Source: DATBGO01 sp050011895 (GTDB taxonomy: Bacteria; Actinomycetota; Actinomycetes; Streptosporangiales; Streptosporangiaceae). Taken from it: 64,000 bases of DNA. Every line of letters begins with the position of its first letter. The first letter of the stretch is position 1. Of the stretch, positions 45,082 to 52,998 are shown piece after piece. The notes under the pieces are model-generated. The model was not told the DNA's origin. It saw only the letters and a program-made list of their open reading frames with translations, and searched no databases. The position numbers and the translations under genes were made by a program. The stretch covers positions 1 to 64,000 of the forward strand of contig JBEKIF010000013.1 in assembly GCA_050011895.1 (NCBI GenBank), written 5' to 3'.

Positions 45082-45123
45082 CACGGCGCTGCTGGCACGG
45101 CGCTGCTGGCACGGCGCTGCTGG
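45082..45123. repeat. 14-bp tandem repeat, 3 exact copies
   Basis: CACGGCGCTGCTGG occurs three times in a row immediately after the hpnH stop codon. It contains no obvious terminator hairpin. It occupies the whole spacer before the first glycosyltransferase's leader. Confidence 0.85.
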
Positions 45124-45165
45124 GCAGTGTCCGCTGCTGCCTGCCAATCCATGGAGGCCCGACTC

Positions 45166-46818
45166 GTGACCCCTCGCAACACCCCGCCGCTGCTGGCGCC
45201 TTCGGCCGGCCCGGTCGCGGCCGCGGATGCCGGGACCGTCGGGGGGCCGCCGTTCGACGGCGGCCCGTTGTGGATGCGGGTGGTGCCGTCGCTGGTCATG
45301 CTCGGCTTGGCCCTGTGGGACATCACCGGGCCCTCCTACTGGCGGGACGAGGGCGCGACGCTGGCCGCGGTGCAACGCCCCTTCGGCCAGCTGGTGCGGA
45401 TGATGGGCCACGTCGATGGGGTGCACGGCGTCTACTACATGATCATCTGGCCGCTGGTGCGGGTGGCCGGCACCGGCGAGCTCGTCACCCGGCTGCCGTC
45501 GGCCCTGGCGATGGCGGTGGCGGCTGGGCTGGTGGCCGCGATCGGCCGGCGGCTCGTATCGCTGCCCGCCGGGCTGGCCGCCGGCCTGGTCTTCGCGGTG
45601 CTGCCGCAGATCAGCCTCTACGGGCAGGACGCCAGGTCCTATGCGATGGTGACCGCGTTCGGGACAGCGGGGAGCTACCTGCTGCTGCGGGCGATCGGCG
45701 CCCCGGGCCGCCGGCGGGGCTGGCTGGCCGGATACGCGGCGTGCATGGCAGCGATGGGCGCCCTGAATATCTTCGGGATCCTGCTGCTCGCGGCGCATGC
45801 GGTGACGGTCGCGCTGGCCTGCCTGCGCCGGGACGACGGCCGGGTCCGGTTGTCGGTGGCCGGGCTGCGCGGCGGGGAGGGCAGGGAGGGCGGGAAAAGC
45901 AGGGAGGGCGGCGGGGCCGTCAGGTCGCTGGCGCTCGGCTGGCTGGCCGCGGCCGCAGTGGCAGTGTTCGTGGCCAGCCCGGTACTCCTGCTCGGCATCG
46001 AGCAGCGCGGCGCGGTCAGCTGGATCAAGGCCCCGGGACCTCGCACGGTTGCGACCCTGTGGCAGCTGGTGGGGCCGCAGGCCATGGTCATCGCCATTTG
46101 CCTGCTAGCCGGCTGCGGGCTGGCGGCCAGCGCGCTCGCGGGCCGGGTGGCACTGCGGGCCAGCTGGCCGGCGATGCTGCCCGTGCTATCCGTTCCGTGG
46201 CTGCTGGTTCCTCCGGCGCTGCTGATCGGTGTCTCTTTCGCGCTGCCGCTCTACGTGCCCCGCTACATCCTGTACTGCCTGCCTGCGGTGGCGCTGCTGG
46301 CGGGCGCGGGGCTGGCCGCGCTCGGCCAGGCCGTCGGCACCGGGCTCGGCCGGGCGCCCGAGGCTGGGCTTGCCGCGCTCGGCTGGGCGACCGGCGCGGC
46401 CGCGCTGGCCGTGATCGCGGTGCTCGGATTCGGCGTACAGGTCAGCGAGCGCGGCCCGGCCGGCCACAACGACAACATCCGCCGCGGCGACCAGATCGTG
46501 GCGGCCAACATGCGGCGAGGCGACGCCGTCCTCTATGAGACATTTGACAATCTCTGGGCCGCCTATCCGTACGGGCTGGCCAGGCTCGCCGACATCGCCC
46601 AGTACCAGACGCCTGCCCAGTCAGCGACGCTGGCCGGGACCGTCTTGCCTCCGGCGGTGGTCCGGCAGCGGATCGCGAGCACCTCCAGGCTGTGGGTCGT
46701 CGAACTGCGCCATCGCTCGCAGGTGCCGCTCCTGCAAGGGCTTGACCTGCGGCTCATCGGGACCTGGCACACCGCCGGCTTGTGGTTGTTCCTTTACGCG
46801 CACCGCTCGGCGTTCTGA
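45166..46818 (+). CDS. GT39-like membrane glycosyltransferase, copy 1
   Basis: A 550-residue polytopic protein with about 10-12 membrane segments. The first extracytoplasmic loop carries SYWRDEGATLAA with the acidic pair D61-E62, as expected for GT-C enzymes that take sugar from a polyprenyl phosphate. QISLYGQDARSYAMV is another conserved loop. A charged Gly-rich insert (GEGREGGKSREGGGA) lies near residue 245. GTG at 45166 was chosen because GGAGG lies 8 nt upstream and the other two copies also begin M-T. Acceptor is unknown. It is the first of three tandem paralogs following the hopanoid operon. Confidence 0.85.
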   Translation: MTPRNTPPLLAPSAGPVAAADAGTVGGPPFDGGPLWMRVVPSLVMLGLALWDITGPSYWRDEGATLAAVQRPFGQLVRMMGHVDGVHGVYYMIIWPLVRVAGTGELVTRLPSALAMAVAAGLVAAIGRRLVSLPAGLAAGLVFAVLPQISLYGQDARSYAMVTAFGTAGSYLLLRAIGAPGRRRGWLAGYAACMAAMGALNIFGILLLAAHAVTVALACLRRDDGRVRLSVAGLRGGEGREGGKSREGGGAVRSLALGWLAAAAVAVFVASPVLLLGIEQRGAVSWIKAPGPRTVATLWQLVGPQAMVIAICLLAGCGLAASALAGRVALRASWPAMLPVLSVPWLLVPPALLIGVSFALPLYVPRYILYCLPAVALLAGAGLAALGQAVGTGLGRAPEAGLAALGWATGAAALAVIAVLGFGVQVSERGPAGHNDNIRRGDQIVAANMRRGDAVLYETFDNLWAAYPYGLARLADIAQYQTPAQSATLAGTVLPPAVVRQRIASTSRLWVVELRHRSQVPLLQGLDLRLIGTWHTAGLWLFLYAHRSAF

Positions 46819-46907
46819 CCAGCGGGCACCGGGCATACTATGGGAGTCGCCGCCGCGCTTCGCTATGTGGTCGCTTTATGCGCCCACGCTGATCGCGGGA
46901 GGACACC

Positions 46908-48578
46908 ATGACGTCGTCTGGGAGCCGGACTGTGCTCGGCCGGGCGCCGCAACCCAGCGGCGGCGGGCGAGACGGCTACACCGGCGGTCCGGCCTGGATG
47001 TGGTTCCTGCCGCCCGTCCTGATGCTCGGGCTGGGGCTCTGGGACATCACGAGACCGTCATACTGGCGTGACGAGGCCGCGAGCCTGACGGCGGTGCACC
47101 GTTCCTTTGCCCAGCTCGTGCGGACGCTGGGCCATGTGGACGCGGTGCACGGCGTCTACTACATGATCATGTGGCCGGTGGTCCGGGTGGCAGGCTCGGG
47201 CGAGCTGGTCACCAGGCTGCCCTCGGTGGTCGCGATGGCGGTGGCCGCCGCCGGGGTGGCCGCGCTCGGCCGCCGGCTGGTCTCGCCCGCCGCCGGTCTG
47301 GCCTCCGGCCTGATTTTCGTGATATTGCCGCAGATCAGCCGGTACGCGCAGGACATGAGATCGTATGCGATGGTGGCCGCGTTCGGGACAGTGGCTACCT
47401 ACCTGCTGGTGCGGGCGATCGGCACCTCCGGCCGCAAGCGCGGCTGGCTGGCGGGGTACGCGGGGTGCATGGGGGTGATGGGCGCCCTGAACATCTTCGG
47501 GATCCTGCTGCTCGCCGCGCACGCGGTAACGGTGGCGCTGGTGTGCCTGCGCCGCGATGACGGCAGTGTCCGGCCGTCGCTGGCCCGACTGCGCGGCGAG
47601 CGGGGCGGGGACGGCGGGAAAGGCGGGGACGGCAGGGAAGGCGGGGACGGCAGGAAAGGCGGGGAAGGTAAGGCCGCGCGATCGCTGGCGGCCGGGTGGG
47701 TCGCCGCTGCCGTCGTGGCGGTAGCGCTGGCCAGCCCCATAATCCTGCTCGGCATCGCCCAGCGCCAGACCGCCAGCTGGATCAAGCCCCCTGGGCTGCA
47801 GACGTTTGTGAAGCTGACGCAACTGGTGGGCCCGCTGCCGATGGCGGCGGCGGTGGTGCTTGCCGTGGCGCTCGGACTGGCCGCCAGCGCAGCCTCGGGA
47901 CGCGCCGCGCTGCTGGCCGCCTGGCCCAGGCGGCTGCCCGCGGTGGCCGTTCCGTGGCTGGTCGTCCCCCCGGCGCTGCTGATCGGTGTCTCGTTCGCGC
48001 TGCCGCTCTACGTGCCCCGCTACATCCTGTACTGCCTGCCTGCGGTGGCGCTGCTGGCGGGCGCGGGGCTGGCGGCGCTCGGCCAGGCCGTCGGCACCGG
48101 GTTCGGCCGGGCGCCCGAGGCCGGGCTTGACGTGCTCGGCTGGGCGACCGGCGCGGTGGCGCTGCTGTTCATCGCGGTACTCGGGCTCAGCGCCCAGGAG
48201 GCTTTCCGCGCCCCGGCCGGCCACGGAGACAACATCCGCCGCGTCGACAGCATCATCGCCGGGCAACGGCGTCCCGGGGACGCCGTGATCTACGTCGGCT
48301 GGGACGCTCACTACTTCACCGCCGCCTACCCTTACGGGCTCCCGCAGCTGGACAACGTCGGGCAGGACAAGACACCCGCCCAGGCGGCCAACCTGACCGG
48401 GACCACGTGGCCAGCCGCGGTGGTGCGGCAGCGGCTGGCCGGCATCTCCAGGGTCTGGCTCGTCGACGCGTCCGGTTACCCGAAATCGCGGGTCTTGTCC
48501 GGGCTCCACGTCACGCGCCTGCGGGCCTGGCAGATTGGCAAGATCTGGCTCGTTCTCTACCAGCAAAAGCCGGTGTGA
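46908..48578 (+). CDS. GT39-like membrane glycosyltransferase, copy 2
   Basis: A 556-residue paralog of the preceding gene. The acidic pair is D55-E56 in SYWRDEAASL, and RYAQDMRSYAMV matches the second conserved loop. The Gly/Lys/Asp-rich insert (GGDGGKGGDGREGGDG) is longer than in copy 1. Part of its 3' half is nearly identical in DNA to copy 1, whereas other parts have diverged at many silent sites. ATG at 46908 follows GGGAGGA. The 89-bp spacer carries CCGGGCATACT, similar to the spacer before copy 3, so each copy may have its own promoter. Confidence 0.86.
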   Translation: MTSSGSRTVLGRAPQPSGGGRDGYTGGPAWMWFLPPVLMLGLGLWDITRPSYWRDEAASLTAVHRSFAQLVRTLGHVDAVHGVYYMIMWPVVRVAGSGELVTRLPSVVAMAVAAAGVAALGRRLVSPAAGLASGLIFVILPQISRYAQDMRSYAMVAAFGTVATYLLVRAIGTSGRKRGWLAGYAGCMGVMGALNIFGILLLAAHAVTVALVCLRRDDGSVRPSLARLRGERGGDGGKGGDGREGGDGRKGGEGKAARSLAAGWVAAAVVAVALASPIILLGIAQRQTASWIKPPGLQTFVKLTQLVGPLPMAAAVVLAVALGLAASAASGRAALLAAWPRRLPAVAVPWLVVPPALLIGVSFALPLYVPRYILYCLPAVALLAGAGLAALGQAVGTGFGRAPEAGLDVLGWATGAVALLFIAVLGLSAQEAFRAPAGHGDNIRRVDSIIAGQRRPGDAVIYVGWDAHYFTAAYPYGLPQLDNVGQDKTPAQAANLTGTTWPAAVVRQRLAGISRVWLVDASGYPKSRVLSGLHVTRLRAWQIGKIWLVLYQQKPV

Positions 48579-48673
48579 CTGACAGGATCCATCCCGGGCA
48601 TAATGCCGTAGTACAGACCACGCCCGTCTGAGGCGCTTGCGGTCGCTACTGCCTGCTTAGTCCGGAGGATGCC

Positions 48674-50308
48674 ATGACGCCGCCTGCTACCCGGGCCCCG
48701 CTGGCCCGGGCGCCCGGGGCGGCTGCCAGGCCTCCCGTGCGGCCGGGCCGGGCCTACGACGGCGGCCCGGTGTGGATGTGGCTGGTACCGCCGGTCGTGA
48801 CGCTGGCGGTCACGCTGTGGGGGATTACCGGTTCGTCGTACTGGCGGGATGAGTCGGCGACGCTCGCGGCGGTGCATCGCCCCTTCACCCAGCTGATCCG
48901 GATGCTCGGTCACGTGGACGCGGTACATGGCGCCTACTACGTGATCATGTGGCCGCTGGTGCGGGTGGCCGGCAGCAGCGAGCTGGTGACGCGGCTGCCG
49001 TCCGCGGTGGCGATGGCGGCGGCGGCGGGGCTGGTGGCGGCGCTCGGCAGGAGGCTGGTGTCGCCGTCGGCGGGGCTGGCTTCCGGGCTGGTCTTCGCCG
49101 TGCTGCCGGCGGTCAGCCTATACGGGCAGGATGCCCGCTCGTATGCGCTGGTGACGGCGGCGGCGGCAGGAGCGAGCTACCTGCTGGTCCGGCTGATCAC
49201 AGCGACCGGCGGCAGGCTTGGCTGGCTGGCCGGGTACGGAGCGTGCCTGGCGGCCGTCGGCCTGCTGAACATCTTCGGGCTGCTCCTGATCGGCGCGCAC
49301 GCGGTGACTGTCGCGACGGCCTGCCTGCGCCGGGCCGGCCGGCCGGCCCGGCGGTCGCTGGCGCTGGGCTGGCTGGCCGCCGCAGCCGCGGCAGCGGCGG
49401 TGACCAGCCCCATCGTGCTGCTGGCCTGGACCGAGCGCAGCCAGCTGGCCTGGCTCACTAAGATCAGCCAGATCCAGAGCCTGGTGGCGCTGCTCGGCGC
49501 GGGGGAGATGCCCGTCGCGCTCTGCGTCATCGTCGCTTGCGGCGTGCTGGCGAGCGCGCTGAGCGGGCGGGCCGCGCTGCGGGCAGGCTGGCCGCTGATG
49601 CTGCCCGCGCTCGCCGTGCCCTGGCTCGTCGTGCCGCCTGCGCTGCTGATCCTGATGTCGCGGTTCACGCCCCTTTACACGTTCAGGTACGTGGTGTTCT
49701 GCCTGCCAGCCGGAGCCCTGCTGGGCGGCGCGGGACTGGCCGCGGTCGGCCGCGCGATAGCCACCGGCCTGGGATGGGCGCGCGGCCGGGCAGACGGCGG
49801 GGGGGACGGCCGGGGGCCGGGCGCGGGGCAGGCCGGGTGGGGCCGCTGGCCGCGGGTGGCGCTGACTGCACTGGGCTGGGTTACCTGCGCTGCCGCGCTG
49901 GCGATGGTGGCGCTCTTCGGGCTCGGTGCGCAGCGCAGCGCGCGCGCGGCCAACGGTCACCTGGACGATATCCGGCGCGCGGACCAGATCGTCGCCGCGA
50001 ACATGCGGCCCGGTGATGCCGTCATCTACGACACGCCAGCGGATGAGAACCTGCGGACCGCCTATCCCTACGGGATGGGCAAGCTGACCGATATCACGCA
50101 GGCGCAGTCGCCTATCCAGTCCGGGACGCTGTCCGGGACCAGCCTGCCATTGGCGGCGGTGCGGCAGCGGGTCGGCGGCGTCTCCAGGCTGTGGGTCATC
50201 GAGGTGCACCAGGTCACGCAGCTGCCGGTGCTGCAGGGCCTCGGGCTGCGGCAGCTGCGGGTCTGGCACCCGGCCAACCTGTGGCTGTTCCTCTACCTCG
50301 TGCACTGA
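48674..50308 (+). CDS. GT39-like membrane glycosyltransferase, copy 3
   Basis: A 544-residue third paralog, the most divergent of the set. The acidic pair is D59-E60 in SSYWRDESATLAAV, and SLYGQDARSYALV is conserved. The insert near residue 245 is absent, but a Gly-rich stretch (RADGGGDGRGPGAG) lies near residue 375. ATG at 48674 follows GGAGGA. The upstream spacer has CCGGGCATAATG, like the spacer before copy 2. Donor and acceptor are unknown. Confidence 0.86.
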   Translation: MTPPATRAPLARAPGAAARPPVRPGRAYDGGPVWMWLVPPVVTLAVTLWGITGSSYWRDESATLAAVHRPFTQLIRMLGHVDAVHGAYYVIMWPLVRVAGSSELVTRLPSAVAMAAAAGLVAALGRRLVSPSAGLASGLVFAVLPAVSLYGQDARSYALVTAAAAGASYLLVRLITATGGRLGWLAGYGACLAAVGLLNIFGLLLIGAHAVTVATACLRRAGRPARRSLALGWLAAAAAAAAVTSPIVLLAWTERSQLAWLTKISQIQSLVALLGAGEMPVALCVIVACGVLASALSGRAALRAGWPLMLPALAVPWLVVPPALLILMSRFTPLYTFRYVVFCLPAGALLGGAGLAAVGRAIATGLGWARGRADGGGDGRGPGAGQAGWGRWPRVALTALGWVTCAAALAMVALFGLGAQRSARAANGHLDDIRRADQIVAANMRPGDAVIYDTPADENLRTAYPYGMGKLTDITQAQSPIQSGTLSGTSLPLAAVRQRVGGVSRLWVIEVHQVTQLPVLQGLGLRQLRVWHPANLWLFLYLVH

Positions 50309-50547
50309 GGCCGCCACGGGCGGCCCGAGATGGTGCCTGGACGGCAACTCGGGCGGACGGCGAACCGGACGGCGAGCCGGGCGGCCGGGACGGCGAATCC
50401 GGCAACCTCGCAGTCCCCCTTCAGGATCCATTCAGAATCCATCGCCATCATGATGACCGGCGCATGTCTTGCGCCCGGCGCGGATAACCCGCCGCCGTCA
50501 AGAGCCCGGCGCACCTGGCCAGGCCCGCGGTTTGCCGAGGAGCCCGA

Positions 50548-52059
50548 ATGTTCTTTACCTACCTCCGGCGTGAGCTGCGCCGGCGGATGCGCCAGGCCAT
50601 CTTGATCTCGCTAGGCCTCGCGGTCGGGATCGGGCTGGTCATCACGGTGACGGCGCTATCGACCGGAGTGAAGGACGCGCAGGGCACGGTACTGCACTCG
50701 CTCTACGGCGTCGGCACCGACATCACCGTGTCGCAGGCGCCCGCGGCCGGCTCGGCAGGCGGTTTCGGGGTCGGATTCAGCGGATCCGCTGGCTCGCGCA
50801 CCCGGCCCGCGCCCGGAACCACCATCCACGCGAATACGCTGCGCGCGTTCGCCTTGGCGCCGCTGGACTCCTCGGCAGTGACGGCCATCGCCAAGATGCC
50901 GAACGTCGCCGGCGCGGCAGGCGGGCTGACGCTCACCGACTCGACGGTGTCGGGGAAGATCCCGTCGTTCTCCGCGGGCGGCGGCGGATTCGGCGGTGGC
51001 GGCGGCAGCGGCGGCAGTGGCGGCGGGTTCCGCGGAGCGTTCAACGTCAGCTCGTTCGGGGTGCAGGGAGTCGACATATCCGAGGGTGAACTCGGGCCGC
51101 TCAGCTCCGGCAAGATCACCACAGGCCGCACTTTCACCGCCGCGGACGCCAATTCGAGCGTCGCGCTGCTTGACTCCACCTACGCGACGCAGCAAAAGCT
51201 CAAGCTCGGCTCCGCGGTTACGGTGGCCGGCCAGAGCTTCAAGGTGATCGGCATCGTCGCGGAGCCACAGGGCGCGAGTCCGTCCGATGTCTACATCCCG
51301 CTGGCCAAGGCGCAGAGCCTGACCACCCCCAGCCTGACCGGCAAGGTCAACTCGATCTATGTGGCCGCCGCCAGCGCCTCGGATATCACCCCGGTGTCGA
51401 AGGAGATCTCCAAGGCGCTGCCCAAGGCCACGGTGACGACGTCAAGTGATCTGGCCAGCGAGGTGACCGGCTCGCTCGCCAGCACCTCCAGCCTGGCCAA
51501 CAACCTAGGGAAATGGCTGGCGATCGCGGTGCTCATCGTCGCGTTCCTGGTGGCCAGCCTGCTGACCATGGCGGCGGTCTCGCGCCGGGTCAGGGAGTTC
51601 GGCACCCTCAAGGCCCTCGGCTGGCGCAGCCGGCGCGTGATCGGCCAGGTCATGGGTGAGTCCCTGGTGATCGGCATCGCGGGCGGGATCATCGGCGTGG
51701 GGCTCGGCTACCTCGGCACGACCCTGATCACCAGGCTGTCATCGCCGCTGACCGCGTCGATCGGCCAGACGACCGGCAGCGCGACTCCCGGCGGCGCCCG
51801 CGCCTTCGGCGGGGGCGGTGGCGGTGGCGGCGGGTTCGGTGGCGGTGGCGGTGGCGGCGGCGGGTTCGGCGGCGGCTTCCGGCGGTTCGCCGCAACCGCG
51901 GCTCACACCGTGGACGTGCACCTCACCGCGCCGATGACGATCGGCATTGTCATCGCCGCGGTGCTGCTGGCGATCGCCGGCGGCCTGATCGCCGGACTAT
52001 TCGGCGGCTGGCGCGCGGCGCGGCTCAGACCCGCCGCGGCGCTGGCGCGGGTCGAGTAG
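50548..52059 (+). CDS. ABC transporter permease (MacB/FtsX-like)
   Basis: A 503-residue permease with an N-terminal membrane segment (AILISLGLAVGIGLVITVTA), a large extracytoplasmic MacB_PCD-like domain (~60-310), and three C-terminal membrane segments with the cytoplasmic loop RRVREFGTLKALGWRSRRVI. Two extracytoplasmic Gly-rich stretches are striking: about residues 145-170, and a nearly pure Gly run near 420-450. ATG at 50548 follows GGAG by 5 nt. The ATPase gene follows 45 bp later. Such type VII ABC systems use force across the membrane or export lipids, peptides or antibiotics. Confidence 0.88.
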   Translation: MFFTYLRRELRRRMRQAILISLGLAVGIGLVITVTALSTGVKDAQGTVLHSLYGVGTDITVSQAPAAGSAGGFGVGFSGSAGSRTRPAPGTTIHANTLRAFALAPLDSSAVTAIAKMPNVAGAAGGLTLTDSTVSGKIPSFSAGGGGFGGGGGSGGSGGGFRGAFNVSSFGVQGVDISEGELGPLSSGKITTGRTFTAADANSSVALLDSTYATQQKLKLGSAVTVAGQSFKVIGIVAEPQGASPSDVYIPLAKAQSLTTPSLTGKVNSIYVAAASASDITPVSKEISKALPKATVTTSSDLASEVTGSLASTSSLANNLGKWLAIAVLIVAFLVASLLTMAAVSRRVREFGTLKALGWRSRRVIGQVMGESLVIGIAGGIIGVGLGYLGTTLITRLSSPLTASIGQTTGSATPGGARAFGGGGGGGGGFGGGGGGGGGFGGGFRRFAATAAHTVDVHLTAPMTIGIVIAAVLLAIAGGLIAGLFGGWRAARLRPAAALARVE

Positions 52060-52104
52060 ACCGGCCACCTGAGCAGACCGACCGGACACCGAGGAGAGAA
52101 GACC

Positions 52105-52944
52105 ATGTACAAGCTGACCGGCGTGACCAAGGTCTACCAGAAGGGCCGGACTCCGGTGCACGCGCTGCAGGGCGTGGACGTGGTGATCGAGGACGGCGAG
52201 TGGCTGGCGATCCAGGGCCCCACCGGGCACGGCAAGACCACGCTGCTGCAGATGCTCGGCGGCCTGGACCGGCCCACGTCAGGAACCATCGAATTCGACG
52301 GCCAGGACCTGGCGCAGATGCGGGAGAGCCAGGTCACGAAGGTGCGGGCCACCTCGATCGGGTTCATCTTCCAGACCTTCAACCTGATTCCGACGCTGAG
52401 CGCGCAGGAGAACGTGGAGACCGCGCTGGTGCCGTTGCACGTGAGCGCGGGGGAGCGGCAGGCGAGGGCCCGGCAGGCGCTGGAGGACCTCGGACTCGGG
52501 GACCGGCTCAGGCACCTGCCCGCCGAGCTGTCCGGCGGCCAGCAGCAGCGGGTCGCGATCGCCCGGGCGCTGGTGAAGGAGCCCAAGGTGCTTTTGGCCG
52601 ACGAGCCGACCGGCAACCTTGACGAAGGGACCAGGGACGAGATCATCGGGCTGCTGGAGAAACTCTGGCGGGACCGCGGCCTGACCATGGTCCTGATCAC
52701 TCATGACAGCTCCATCGCGCGGCGGGCCGAGCGGGTCGGCGTGATGAAGGGCGGCAAGCTGACCATCAAGCAGGACACCAGGCGCCGGGCAGCGGGAAGC
52801 CGGCAGGCCGGGGCCAGCGTGGCCGACCAGTACCCGGCACCCGTGGACGATGCGGCCGGGGTCAGCGAAGCGGGCGTCAGCGGAGCCGGGCAGTACCCGG
52901 CACCCGGGGACGACGCGGTGGGAGCCGAGCGGATCGAGTTCTAG
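52105..52944 (+). CDS. ABC transporter ATPase (MacB/LolD-like)
   Basis: A 279-residue ATPase partner of the preceding permease. Walker A reads GPTGHGKTT (38-46), with His where Ser is usual; the signature is LSGGQQQR, Walker B is KVLLADEPTGNLD, and the switch His is in LITHDSS. The last ~50 residues are a low-complexity tail with a repeated QYPAP-DDA unit. ATG at 52105 has GGAGAGAAG upstream. Whether this pair serves the preceding glycosyltransferases is only suggested by adjacency. Confidence 0.92.
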   Translation: MYKLTGVTKVYQKGRTPVHALQGVDVVIEDGEWLAIQGPTGHGKTTLLQMLGGLDRPTSGTIEFDGQDLAQMRESQVTKVRATSIGFIFQTFNLIPTLSAQENVETALVPLHVSAGERQARARQALEDLGLGDRLRHLPAELSGGQQQRVAIARALVKEPKVLLADEPTGNLDEGTRDEIIGLLEKLWRDRGLTMVLITHDSSIARRAERVGVMKGGKLTIKQDTRRRAAGSRQAGASVADQYPAPVDDAAGVSEAGVSGAGQYPAPGDDAVGAERIEF

Positions 52945-52998
52945 CCGTCGGCTACGCCGCCGGGTACGCCGCCGGGTACGGCTCAGGACCCCGGCGAT

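Noticed and set aside
45166..50308. Glycosyltransferase triplet as an assembly duplication
   Set aside because: The copies differ throughout in sequence, inserts and spacers. Only one patch in copies 1 and 2 is nearly identical.
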